A DNA stretch of 64,000 bases, from assembly GCA_964491875.1 (NCBI GenBank), contig CAZBIC010000008.1, forward strand, positions 1 through 64,000. Reading direction: 5' to 3'. Below the pieces are notes generated by a model. It searched no databases and was not told the origin of the DNA. It was given only the letters and a program-made list of their open reading frames with translations. Positions 44,001-51,522 of the stretch are shown one piece after another (the first letter of the stretch is position 1; every line of letters starts with the position of its first letter). This DNA is from JADJPG01 sp964491875. Its GTDB lineage: Bacteria; Verrucomicrobiota; Verrucomicrobiia; Limisphaerales; JADJPG01. Position numbers and translations under genes: made by a program.

Positions 44001-45302
44001 GATGCCGTTGCCGATCTTGCCGAAGCGCTGGCCGCGGTTGTTGACGATGTTGGTCGATTGCGAGCCGCTGTAGCCTTGGCAGCCGTAGATCCAGCCGTCG
44101 AGTCCCCAACGCAGATTGTTGATGACGGCGTGCGTGTCGTAGACGCCGAAGCCGGAGAATAGGACTTCACGACGATCCGCGCGGCTGTCGCCGTTGGTGT
44201 CGCGCAGGTAAAGGATTTGGGGAGCTTGCGAAACGATCACGCCATCGCGGTGGAAGACAAAGCTGGTCGGCAGGACGAGGCCATCGGCAAAGACCGTCTT
44301 CCGATCCATCACGCCATCGTTGTTCGAGTCTTCGAGGACCAGGATGGAGTCCTTGCCAGCGGAGCGATCTTGCTTGGCCGGATATTCTGGAGTGATGGCG
44401 ACCCACATGCGGCCGCGCGCATCCCAGTCGATGGCGATGGGCTTGACGATAAACGGTTCGGCGGCGACGAGGCTGAGGTCGAACTCGCGGGAGACTTGGA
44501 TCTTTTTCGCGGCTTCGGCTGGCGCGGTCGGGCCGCCCGCCGGATAGCGGAACGAAGCGAGTTCAGCGGGGCGGAGCAGGCTGTCGACAGGGCGTTTGCC
44601 AGCCCAAGCGATGCCGCGCAGGAGCAATCCCCGGTAATGGGGCAGGGCGAAGGTGGCCGCACTGGCTCCTTGAATGGAGACAAATGCGCGGCCGCGACCT
44701 TTCTCATAAGTCCACGTCTGCGGGATGATTTCCTTCGCGGTGTGGAAGGTGGAGGCGATCGGGCTGGCCTCGGGCAGCAGCTGCACCTGGCGATACAATT
44801 CATCGCGGAGGTCGAAGTTGGAAATGCCTTGGGCGATGGGATGCGTGGAATCTTGAAGGTAAAGGCCGACGACGCCCTGGCTGTTGGTGGATTTGGCGGT
44901 GAGGACGGAGCCGCCGGCGACGGTTTTGAACCAGGCGTGGTTCGTCCCCGTGATGGCGCTGTTGAGGGCGACGAGGCCGCCGCCGCGTTTGAGGAAGCGT
45001 TCCAGATTGGAGCGATCCATGACGCCGAGGTTGTTTCCTTCGGCGGCATACATGACGAGCACATCGGTGGCTTCCAGTTCCGTCTGGGTGGGAAAGCGCA
45101 GGGCGCCGCGGGCAGCGACACCGCGTTCCCGCAAGAGCAGGCTCCAGTCTTGGAGGAACTGGGGGTAGTTCTTGTCCTTGGACTCGCCGCCGGTCGGGTT
45201 CTCACTGGCGCGGATAAAGACGCGCAGCGGCTGATTCTTTTGGGCAAAAGCCGGGAGCGCCGCACAGAGGACGGCCAAGACGATGGTAAGTCTATATTTC
45301 AT
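41031..45302 (-). CDS. Giant PVC-type membrane dehydrogenase/heme-binding protein with ThuA-like domain
   Basis: The start at 45300-45302 gives a signal peptide (MKYRLTIVLAVLCAALPAFAQ) and 1423 residues. In order: a ThuA/glutamine-amidotransferase-like domain (about 25-260), a beta-propeller PVC dehydrogenase domain (about 300-690, with NNDGVMDRKTVFADGL and NGNSWGIDFNEEGELFYSMANG), helical HEAT-like repeats (700-1080), a heme domain with CAVCH (about 1109-1113) and the ILDPNRVVEGNFISY segment (TIGR02603 type), and a C-terminal carbohydrate-binding-like beta domain. It is probably a periplasmic sugar or polysaccharide-degradation oxidoreductase passing electrons to a cytochrome c. The substrate is unknown. 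Confidence 0.9.
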   Translation of the reverse strand: MKYRLTIVLAVLCAALPAFAQKNQPLRVFIRASENPTGGESKDKNYPQFLQDWSLLLRERGVAARGALRFPTQTELEATDVLVMYAAEGNNLGVMDRSNLERFLKRGGGLVALNSAITGTNHAWFKTVAGGSVLTAKSTNSQGVVGLYLQDSTHPIAQGISNFDLRDELYRQVQLLPEASPIASTFHTAKEIIPQTWTYEKGRGRAFVSIQGASAATFALPHYRGLLLRGIAWAGKRPVDSLLRPAELASFRYPAGGPTAPAEAAKKIQVSREFDLSLVAAEPFIVKPIAIDWDARGRMWVAITPEYPAKQDRSAGKDSILVLEDSNNDGVMDRKTVFADGLVLPTSFVFHRDGVIVSQAPQILYLRDTNGDSRADRREVLFSGFGVYDTHAVINNLRWGLDGWIYGCQGYSGSQSTNIVNNRGQRFGKIGNGIFRFKPDASAIEQVASYNGNSWGIDFNEEGELFYSMANGPHINHVVMPERYLARGKLGNASSTKSIEDHQKVNPIFGDPRHEYVQVAPVGVFTGASGCTVYSGGAWPEKYNGSAFVCEPTVHIVHEDIITRGENPTFDATRRDDVEFIAGNDLWFRPVHTRIGPDGAMYLLDFYNQAISHNDIRGVAHGMGNAAVRPDRDHEHGRIWRIQHKQARKNPFPNLATATSQELTAALAHQNAWVRLTAQRLLAERNDRTATPALTSLLSNRVTYARLHALWTLHALNSLSSSNLIAAITDPHPTVQNNALRIVPELRAAPASNVFTAVIKQLKDTSERTRLDALLALTQWTPNKDVISAVHKLFSDLKDSRDTWAKSAMLGVARLAPTNFIRASFASDKSDNYRELVTPLVEDFLQKKDADATTWILAHASRQAAVTDKLKITVLTAYAKNLETYAPPASTNIDAAIKALLKSESRSLRIAAFPIISHYDKGGTYATELRELRKSLLAELVKDKVKDEDRNAYITTLMTVQSLRAEIISRLDSLIVNGASKEVQKHIITELGNTTSPLAAAVLLKNFSRFGSENKALAIGTLLKRGDWAFALLNMIERKQIAVAELGIQTPTRLLTHPDAAVAKRAKAVFEAVQGPQLREKNELITKFQAYLSHAADLKNGKELFEKNCAVCHKFGDKGKEAGPNLTGVGLHGESVLLTHILDPNRVVEGNFISYNVTTKKEEEYSGIIKSENSEKVVLKNLEAEVEIRRADIAAMKSSGLSLMPEGFEALGEKGIRDIVGYLAAVIPKGFRPLDLGAAFTADSRKGLYASQSDPASLAFKQFGIVMVDNIPFNIVNPAANTRGQNVIVLKGGSGFAKTLPQRVEFSVGTAAKKLYILGGVAGWGFPYGVPDIQVNVPAAKARLEYADGQSEEITWRNGEEFADYVRPYEVPGSRSVGGLTYSGQLRWFTIVPKHQGEIKRIVLESFDNHVAPTFVAMTAQTE

Positions 45303-45446
45303 TACGTTCGGCAACGGGTTTGATGAGCGGAGCCAAGTGTGTCGGGTAGACACGACGGAATCAAGGGCTGAGCCATTCAGGATGGTTGCCCGGTGGGGAA
45401 GGGGAATGGGCGATCTGTCCAGGCGACTTCTGACGGAAAAGAGTAA

Positions 45447-45480
45447 GGGCGTGGCGCGCTGGAATTGCGCAACCACGCCC
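45447..45480 (-). terminator. Hairpin after the transglutaminase-like gene
   Basis: GGGCGTGG-C-GCGC pairs with GCGC-AA-CCACGCCC across a 7-base loop, 35 bp downstream of the minus-strand stop codon at 45516. On that strand TTACTCTTTTCC follows. Confidence 0.6.
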
Positions 45481-45515
45481 GAGACGAACGCCCTTGGAGC
45501 GTTGGGAAAGCCCGA

Positions 45516-46583
45516 TTAGCGAGCGGCCGTTTTGGTGGTGCCTGAGTCGGCGGTCGCGGTGGAGACGGCTTCGCGCTTGAAGTTCAACACGCGGTCGAAC
45601 TGCTTGTGCGGCTTGCCATCGACTTCCACCCAGCCCTTAATGACGAGGTCCGGGCGGACGGCAGAGCGGGGTTCGAGATCGAAGTCGCGGCCTTCTGCCC
45701 ACTCGAGGCGGTTTTCATCGAGGCCGCCGAACCAGTTCGCGGCCAAATCAGGCTTGGCGGTATCGGCGGAGGAGATGTCCAGCGGCACCCAGCCGAGGCC
45801 CGGCGCGAAGAAGTTTGGCCAGCAACGGTAACCGGGATCGAAATCTTTGCCTTCGTTCTCGGGCTTGAGACGGCTGCCGTACATCAACCGGCAGGGAATG
45901 CCGCGGGCGCGACAGAGCGCGATGAACAGCGCGTGCTGATCGGTGCAGCAATCGCCGGTGCCGAGCATGCACTCCTTGGCACTGCCAAGGCAGAGACCCT
46001 TCGGCATCGCGCCGAACTTCGAGTAGTGTTCGCTCTTGTCGATCACGTATTGGAAGAACTTCCGCGCCTGCAGCACCGGATTGGTTTCCTTGCCAGCCAG
46101 CTGGTTGGCGACTTTGCGAATCTCCGGCGTGACTTCCATGTGCTTCTCGTTCAGGTCGAGTTCGGCAGCGAAGGCCCGGGCGTATTCGGGTGTCATGGGA
46201 CTGGCCTTCTTGGCGTCGGCCATGCCGCTGACGTTGCGGCGGAGGACTTTGAATTCGGTGACGATGCGCAACGGCTTGTCGCTGGCGGCCGTTTCCGCGT
46301 GAAGCCAGGAACGGCCGTACTTAGGATCGCGAGTGACGCGGAGGGAGGCGGGCGCTTCGGTGACGCGGAATTCGAGCACGCGTTGCTCGGGACGGTCTTC
46401 CGGCATCCAGAACCAGCCGCGAACGGTTTTCGCGTCGGCGGGGACGTCCTTTACAGTGAAAGTCTGCTTAACGGTGTAGACGCTGTCGGCTTGCACCGGG
46501 GCTTGGGCCAGCGTGGCGACGATGGCGGCGAGGCTGAACAGGAATCCAGCGCGGCGATTGCGACGAAGAGTCGGGATCTTCAT
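45516..46583 (-). CDS. Secreted transglutaminase-like protein with altered active site
   Basis: The 355-residue protein has an N-terminal signal (LFSLAAIVATLAQAPVQA) and a transglutaminase-like cysteine-protease fold. The nucleophile region GTGDCCTDQHALFIALCRARGIPCR (catalytic C212) and the Asp of GLGWVPLDIS (D269) are present. The catalytic histidine, expected as GYHCW, is R253 in GYRCWPNFF; the codon is CGT where CAT would give His. The enzyme is therefore probably inactive or altered in mechanism. It lies about 210 bp upstream of the giant cytochrome gene in the same direction; any link is only positional. Confidence 0.85.
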   Translation of the reverse strand: MKIPTLRRNRRAGFLFSLAAIVATLAQAPVQADSVYTVKQTFTVKDVPADAKTVRGWFWMPEDRPEQRVLEFRVTEAPASLRVTRDPKYGRSWLHAETAASDKPLRIVTEFKVLRRNVSGMADAKKASPMTPEYARAFAAELDLNEKHMEVTPEIRKVANQLAGKETNPVLQARKFFQYVIDKSEHYSKFGAMPKGLCLGSAKECMLGTGDCCTDQHALFIALCRARGIPCRLMYGSRLKPENEGKDFDPGYRCWPNFFAPGLGWVPLDISSADTAKPDLAANWFGGLDENRLEWAEGRDFDLEPRSAVRPDLVIKGWVEVDGKPHKQFDRVLNFKREAVSTATADSGTTKTAAR

Positions 46584-46710
46584 AGAAGTGGTAGTGAGTC
46601 GAGTTGGTCTATGGTTGTCTGAGATGGGACAAATTTAGCGAAAGTTCCGAATACAACCATGTTCTTGGGGCGGAGTTGGCGATTGGAGGGGTGAACTGGT
46701 GGAACAAAGG

Positions 46711-46734
46711 CGCGGGAGGCACCCGCCTCCCGCG
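46711..46734 (-). terminator. Hairpin after the porin gene
   Basis: A perfect 10-bp GC-rich stem (CGCGGGAGGC / GCCTCCCGCG) with an ACCC loop begins 19 bp after the porin stop codon at 46753. Only a short CCTTTG follows, so termination strength is uncertain. Confidence 0.6.
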
Positions 46735-46752
46735 TTGGAACGGAGGAACAGA

Positions 46753-47889
46753 CTAGAACTTCCAGTTGAGATCGATGCGGAACCGGTTCCCGTCCTGCAC
46801 GGAAGTATTGGCTTCCACGATGTAGAGGCGCGCCAGGACGTTGATGTTCTTGGAAACGGTGTAGCCGAGACGGAGTTCGTGGCCTTCGAAATCCGTGCCG
46901 TCCGTCTGAGGGCCGTTGCCAAAGCGCACCCAGTCGTCCTGCGCGTAGGAGGCGTTGACGGACAGGGTCTCGATGTGCGCCCAGTAGTAGCCCAGCAACC
47001 AGTCGTGCTGTTTCTTCATCTGGCCGATGGCGGCGGAAAGGACGTAACCGAAGGTTTCATCGTCGTTGGCCGCCGCGAGCGGCGCGACATCTGCCGCATC
47101 GTAGTTCTCGAAATTGTTGAACACATCGGCCCCGAGGGTGAGCGGAATCTTGCCGAGGGGAATGCTCCACTGAACGCCGGCGGTTCCGATCAGATAATCA
47201 CGCTCGCCATTGCGATTGCGCAGATTGTTCGCGCCGGATTCGCCGTTCATGAAGAACAGCCCGGCGGCGGCGGTGAATTGCGAGGATTGTATTGGCTGCG
47301 CGTATTTCAACTGTCCGGCCAGCATTTGTCCGTTCAAGTCATAGCCGCCGTCCGGCAGGTAGAATCCTCCTCCGATCACGGAGAGCGTTCCGCTGCCGAC
47401 TTTGGCGTCGTAAGTGCCCGCGACACCGGTTGGAGTCACGTCTTCGTCCCAGAACAGCTCGGTCTGTTGCCAGAACGGCGAGGCGTTGCGTCCCACCCAA
47501 CCGCTGATGGACTGGTGTTTGTATTGCACGAAGTAGCGATCGAGCACGAAATCGAGGTCATCGCGCAAATCGTCATCGGCGACAAAGGTCAGATGCGGCG
47601 ATTGCTGGCTGCGGCTGCTGCCGGTGCGCACGCGGGCGCCGAAGGACCAGTCTTCGGCCAGTTGATAGGTGAATCCGGCCCGGGCGCGGAGGCGACCGCG
47701 ATTGCGATCTTCCCGGGGAACCCCGGCGGCGTTCTTCGAATCCCAATCCACTTCGTAGCGCAGACGGATATCCCCGTAGAAGGTCAGGTTGGTATTGTTA
47801 TCGATCCAGTTCAGCCCGGTGGCGGCTTGCAGGGCGGATGCGGTCAGCAGCAGGGCGCCGCCGGTCAGGAGGTAGGGTCGTGAATTCAT
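46753..47889 (-). CDS. Putative outer-membrane porin
   Basis: The 378-residue protein has a signal peptide (LLTGGALLLTASALQA) and continuous amphipathic beta strands (LTFYGDIRLRYEVDW, RLRARAGFTYQLAEDWSFGARVR, HELRLGYTVSKNINVLARLYIVE), ending in an aromatic residue (LNWKF). This is the signature of an outer-membrane beta barrel. It resembles the 'putative porin' family of verrucomicrobia and planctomycetes. The channel substrate is unknown. Confidence 0.88.
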   Translation of the reverse strand: MNSRPYLLTGGALLLTASALQAATGLNWIDNNTNLTFYGDIRLRYEVDWDSKNAAGVPREDRNRGRLRARAGFTYQLAEDWSFGARVRTGSSRSQQSPHLTFVADDDLRDDLDFVLDRYFVQYKHQSISGWVGRNASPFWQQTELFWDEDVTPTGVAGTYDAKVGSGTLSVIGGGFYLPDGGYDLNGQMLAGQLKYAQPIQSSQFTAAAGLFFMNGESGANNLRNRNGERDYLIGTAGVQWSIPLGKIPLTLGADVFNNFENYDAADVAPLAAANDDETFGYVLSAAIGQMKKQHDWLLGYYWAHIETLSVNASYAQDDWVRFGNGPQTDGTDFEGHELRLGYTVSKNINVLARLYIVEANTSVQDGNRFRIDLNWKF

Positions 47890-48170
47890 CGTTAGTGGTT
47901 GAGGTGGTTATGTTTTCAGTCGATCTCCAATCCGCCCACAGTAGGACGCGCGAGGTCGCAACAGGTCGGCTCGCGCAAGGGACGGGTTGAATGGACGCGG
48001 AGTATTGGCAAACGCGGCGGCTTCTCAACGTTGCTGGGGTGAGATGCTGGGATTCAGTGGCAGGCCGAGGGATTAGATGGCTTTTTCTTGTCCGAGGATG
48101 AACCGCAGGTGAATGGCTACGGTGCACCCAGAGCATTGCCTCGTCGGACATTCTCCGGAACTCTCCTCCC

Positions 48171-48473
48171 GTGTTCCGCAAAGACCTCATCCCGCTGCTG
48201 CTCGACAGCCCGATGTCCGTCGCGCAAATCGCCCGGCTCGTGCGCGAGACCCCGCGCGACATCGAGAGCGATCTCCTGCATCTGCTCAAGAGCCTCAAGC
48301 ACACGGAATACACCGGCGTCATCGAGCCTGCGCGCTGCCGCAAATGCGGATTCGAGTTCGACACCGGCAAGCTCGCCAAGCCCTCGAAATGCCCCGAGTG
48401 CAAGGCCACGTGGATCCTGGAACCGCGCGTGACGCTTCAGCGAAAGGGACACGACACGACTTCCACGAATTAG
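48171..48473 (+). CDS. HTH plus Zn-ribbon transcriptional regulator (COG3357 type)
   Basis: Beginning at a GTG, the 100-residue protein has a winged-helix half (SVAQIARLVRETPRDIESDLLHLLKSL, 16-42) and a zinc ribbon with C56-xx-C59 and C74-xx-C77 (CRKCGFEFDTGKLAKPSKCPEC). This archaeal-looking combination is the predicted-regulator family COG3357. The last seven or so codons (GHDTTSTN) lie within an inverted repeat, so the natural C-terminus may have been replaced by repeat insertion. Confidence 0.8.
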   Translation: MFRKDLIPLLLDSPMSVAQIARLVRETPRDIESDLLHLLKSLKHTEYTGVIEPARCRKCGFEFDTGKLAKPSKCPECKATWILEPRVTLQRKGHDTTSTN

Positions 48474-48519
48474 CACGAAGCCGATTTCCCATTCGTGCCC
48501 GTTCGTGAAATTCGTGTCG
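48452..48519. repeat. Inverted short-word repeat (TTCGTG type) at a gene end
   Basis: The left arm (48452-48481) begins CGACACGACTTCCACGAA and the right arm (48491-48519) begins ATTCGTGCCCGTTCGTG and ends AATTCGTGTCG. They are approximate reverse complements, about three quarters identical over 29 bp, with a 9-bp gap. The left arm supplies the 3' codons and the stop of the regulator gene. Confidence 0.75.
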
Positions 48520-48586
48520 CTCAGACATCGCTCAAACCCTCGACAGCCAGCGCCGGTTCGTGCTTCCATCGGCCCTCGCGACTTTT

Positions 48587-50056
48587 ATGGAAGAGACCAA
48601 TTCGCTCATCGAACAGCGCAAAGCCAAACTCGCCTCCCTTCGGGCGAAAGGCATCGATCCGTTCAAGAACAAGTTCACGCCCGACAGCAAGTGCGACGAG
48701 GCACGCTCGAAGTTCGACAAGGGCGAAGTGCCCGAAGGCGCGCGCTTCTCCGTCGCCGGACGCATCACGGCGCATCGCGACATGGGCAAATCCATCTTCA
48801 TCGATGTGCGCGATCAGTCCGGCCGCGTGCAGGTCTATGCGCAGAAGCAGGCGCTGGGCGACGAGCAATTCGACATTTTCAAGCACCTCGACCTCGGCGA
48901 TTTCATCGGCGTGACCGGGACGATGTTCCGCACCAAGACCAACGAGCCCAGCCTCAAGCTCGAAGCCTTCACCATCCTCGCCAAGTCCCTGCGTCCGCCG
49001 CCGGCCAAATGGCACGGGCTGGAAGACACCGAGATTCGTTACCGCCAGCGTTACCTCGACCTCATGGGCAATCCCGAGGTGAAGAACGTCTTCCTCAAGC
49101 GCAGCGCCATCGTGCGCGAGATCCGCTCGTTCTTTCACGGGCGCGGCTACGTGGAAGTCGAGACGCCCGTCATGCAGGCCATTCCCGGCGGCGCGGCGGC
49201 GGCACCCTTCATCACGAAGCACAACGCGCTCGGCTGCGACTTCTACCTGCGCATCGCGCTGGAGCTATATCACAAGCGGCTGCTGGTGGGCGGCATCGAC
49301 AAGCTGTTCGAGATCGGGAAGAACTTCCGCAACGAAGGTCTCTCGCGCCGGCACAACCCCGAGTTCACGATGCTCGAAGCCTACTGCGCGTTCGGCGACT
49401 ACGAGTCGATGATGGAAACGGTGGAGTCGCTCATCAAACACGTCGCGCAGACGGTGCTGGGCACGCTCGTCATCGAGACGAAGGACGCGGAAGGCAAGGT
49501 CACCAAGTCCATCGACCTCACCACATGGAAGCGCGCGAAGTACAAAGACCTCGTCCGCGCGGTCGCGGGGCAGGATTGGTTCGAAGCCACACCTGACGAG
49601 CGCCGTCGTCGCGCAATGGAAGACCTGAAGCTCGCGGGCGACATCGCCAAGGGCTACGAAGATTTTGAAGTCACCGGTGCCGTGTTCGAGAAGCTCGTCG
49701 AGCCGACGCTCATTCAGCCGACGTTCGTCACGCATCTGCCGAAGGAACTCGTGCCGCTGGCCAAGCTCACGCCCGACGACCCGACCACGGTGGAAGTCTT
49801 CGAGTGCTGCATCAACGGCCAGGAGATTTCGCCCGGCTACACCGAGCAGAACGATCCCATCCAGCAACGCAACACGCTGGAGCACCAGGCCGGCGGCGAG
49901 CAGCAGAAGCTCGACGAAGATTTCCTCGTCGCCCTCGAACACGGCATGCCCCCGGCGGGCGGCATCGGCATCGGCATCGACCGCCTCTGCATGATGCTCC
50001 TCGGCCAGGAAAGCATCCGTGATGTGATCCTCTTCCCGCAGTTGAAGCCGAAGTAA
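48587..50056 (+). CDS. lysS: Lysyl-tRNA synthetase, class II
   Basis: The ATG at 48587 was preferred to an upstream in-frame start (48560). The 489-residue enzyme has an N-terminal OB-fold anticodon-binding domain (about 55-160, SVAGRITAHRDMGKSIFIDVRDQSG), then a class II core: motif 1 (FFHGRGYVEVETPVMQAIPGGA), motif 2 (EIGKNFRNEGLSRRHNPEFTMLEAY) and motif 3 (GIGIGIDRLCMMLL). It charges tRNA-Lys. A strong terminator follows the gene. Confidence 0.97.
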   Translation: MEETNSLIEQRKAKLASLRAKGIDPFKNKFTPDSKCDEARSKFDKGEVPEGARFSVAGRITAHRDMGKSIFIDVRDQSGRVQVYAQKQALGDEQFDIFKHLDLGDFIGVTGTMFRTKTNEPSLKLEAFTILAKSLRPPPAKWHGLEDTEIRYRQRYLDLMGNPEVKNVFLKRSAIVREIRSFFHGRGYVEVETPVMQAIPGGAAAAPFITKHNALGCDFYLRIALELYHKRLLVGGIDKLFEIGKNFRNEGLSRRHNPEFTMLEAYCAFGDYESMMETVESLIKHVAQTVLGTLVIETKDAEGKVTKSIDLTTWKRAKYKDLVRAVAGQDWFEATPDERRRRAMEDLKLAGDIAKGYEDFEVTGAVFEKLVEPTLIQPTFVTHLPKELVPLAKLTPDDPTTVEVFECCINGQEISPGYTEQNDPIQQRNTLEHQAGGEQQKLDEDFLVALEHGMPPAGGIGIGIDRLCMMLLGQESIRDVILFPQLKPK

Positions 50057-50088
50057 ACTCCGGTCCCACGAATTTCTCCAAAAGAAGA

Positions 50089-50121
50089 GGGCGCGAACAT
50101 CCTGTTCGCGCCCTTTGTTTT
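50089..50121 (+). terminator. Intrinsic terminator of lysS
   Basis: A perfect 11-bp stem (GGGCGCGAACA / TGTTCGCGCCC) with a TCC loop, followed by TTTGTTTT. It begins 33 bp after the lysS stop codon and may also serve the convergent outer-membrane gene. Confidence 0.93.
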
Positions 50122-50173
50122 CCACGTAACCGAAATCAGAGCGTCATATGGCTTCCGGCATCAAGGCAGCAAC

Positions 50174-51184
50174 TTAAAACCGGAAAGACATGCCGACGAA
50201 GGGCTGGATGGTTTCCGCTGAACGGGTGATGCCAATATTCGCCCCGGCGTCGAGTTGGATATCGTCGGTAAGACCGTAAGTCAGGCCGAGATCGAAGGTG
50301 CCCACCCAGTCGGAATCTTCTTCCGTGCTGACCCCGCTCCACAGCTCCACATAACCACCCAGGTCGCCGATGATGTCGCGGCTGACGGTGATGCTGTTGA
50401 CGAACTCGACGTGATGTCCGTCGCCATCCTCGTCACGAATGAAGTCAAACTCGGTCATGACGCCCATGCCGAAGCCAGCGGGTAGCTCGATGGCCAGCGG
50501 AACAATCAGGCCGCCTTCCACCGAGTTGTTGCCGAGCTTGTCCTGGTTGGTGGGAAACTTCACGAAGGGCATCAGGGCGAGCGCGGTGGAACCACCGTCA
50601 TTGCCCCACAGGTTGACCTTCAAGCGGCTGGTGATGTCGCCGAAGCCGCTCTGTCGAACCTTCGTCGCTCCAACCCGGTCTTCAGTGGTCACATGGTTGT
50701 AGGACTCGATGACGGTCTGGAGATCGACGTTGTTGAGCAAGCCGACTTTGAAGTTGATCGGCGCGATTCCCCAAGCTTTCACACGTGTGTCCGCGCCGCC
50801 GGAAGTATCCTTGTCGTAAGTGTAGTTGAAGAAATCCATCTCCACCTGGATGTGACCCGCATCGACGGTATAGGCACTCTCCGTGCGATCCGGACGGTCG
50901 GTGCTCATATCGCGCATCAACTCCTTCGGGGTGGGATTGAAGAGGGTGTATTTCGATTTATCTGCGGAAGACAGATCGGGACGGCCAACAAACGAAGGAA
51001 CGCCTTGCGCTTCGACAGTTCTCTCTGAGTTGTCGGCTTGCTTGGATGTTTCTTCGGCAACTGCCAGGGACGGCATCGCTGCCAATGCCGCCATGACCAT
51101 CATGGGTCCGGTAAGTTCGCGAACCGTTTTTTGAACCGAGAGATGAGATAGCTTCTGCTCCTTCATTTGCTTTGCGGTCTTCAT
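50174..51184 (-). CDS. Outer-membrane transporter-like protein (phenol_MetA_deg type)
   Basis: The start is uncertain: ATGs lie at 51166, 51184 and 51232, none with a clear ribosome binding site; 51184 is used. A signal-like segment (GPMMVMAALAAMPSLAVAEE) precedes a barrel of about twelve amphipathic strands (SYNHVTTEDRVGATKVRQSGFGDITSRLKVNLWG; GLTYGLTDDIQLDAGANIGIT), ending FVGMSFRF with the aromatic C-terminal barrel signal. The TDRPDRTESAYTVDAGHIQVE segment is typical of the phenol_MetA_deg/'transporter' family, whose substrates are usually small organic molecules. Confidence 0.83.
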   Translation of the reverse strand: MKTAKQMKEQKLSHLSVQKTVRELTGPMMVMAALAAMPSLAVAEETSKQADNSERTVEAQGVPSFVGRPDLSSADKSKYTLFNPTPKELMRDMSTDRPDRTESAYTVDAGHIQVEMDFFNYTYDKDTSGGADTRVKAWGIAPINFKVGLLNNVDLQTVIESYNHVTTEDRVGATKVRQSGFGDITSRLKVNLWGNDGGSTALALMPFVKFPTNQDKLGNNSVEGGLIVPLAIELPAGFGMGVMTEFDFIRDEDGDGHHVEFVNSITVSRDIIGDLGGYVELWSGVSTEEDSDWVGTFDLGLTYGLTDDIQLDAGANIGITRSAETIQPFVGMSFRF

Positions 51185-51522
51185 GTCAGTGTATGTTGAA
51201 GCCACTCGGTCGAAACGCTCCCGGGCTGCCATGACGCGCTCAGTCGAATCCGTTCATACGAACCAATGGAGAGCATCAGTGCTCTCTCGACTGGCAGGAC
51301 CGATGTCCTGCCCGAGAACGCTACGTAGCCCGGCGTGGCGTTTTACTTCCACTACCTAGCGGCTGCTGTAAACGAAACTTTAGCGAATCGCGCAAGAAAC
51401 GTTTGTCTGAAAAATGGACCGGATGGGGAAACCGGGCACTCAGGGAATTACTTGAGCCTTGTGTCGGGCATTTTCCGTCTTGCCTTTTCGAGGCTCAAAC
51501 TGAACATTCCACGCTCTCATAT
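51185..51522. other. Divergent intergenic region with tandem hairpins
   Basis: About 340 bp between divergent genes. Apart from the two palindromes at 51269-51312, I see no RNA gene or good ORF; promoters for both neighbours must lie here. Confidence 0.5.
51269..51312. repeat. Two tandem palindromes (REP-like)
   Basis: GAGAGCA-TCAG-TGCTCTC (51269-51286) is followed six bases later by GGCAGGAC-CGAT-GTCCTGCC (51293-51312). Both are perfect stems with 4-base loops. Paired palindromes with no poly-T suggest a REP/BIME-type repeat rather than a terminator. Confidence 0.6.
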
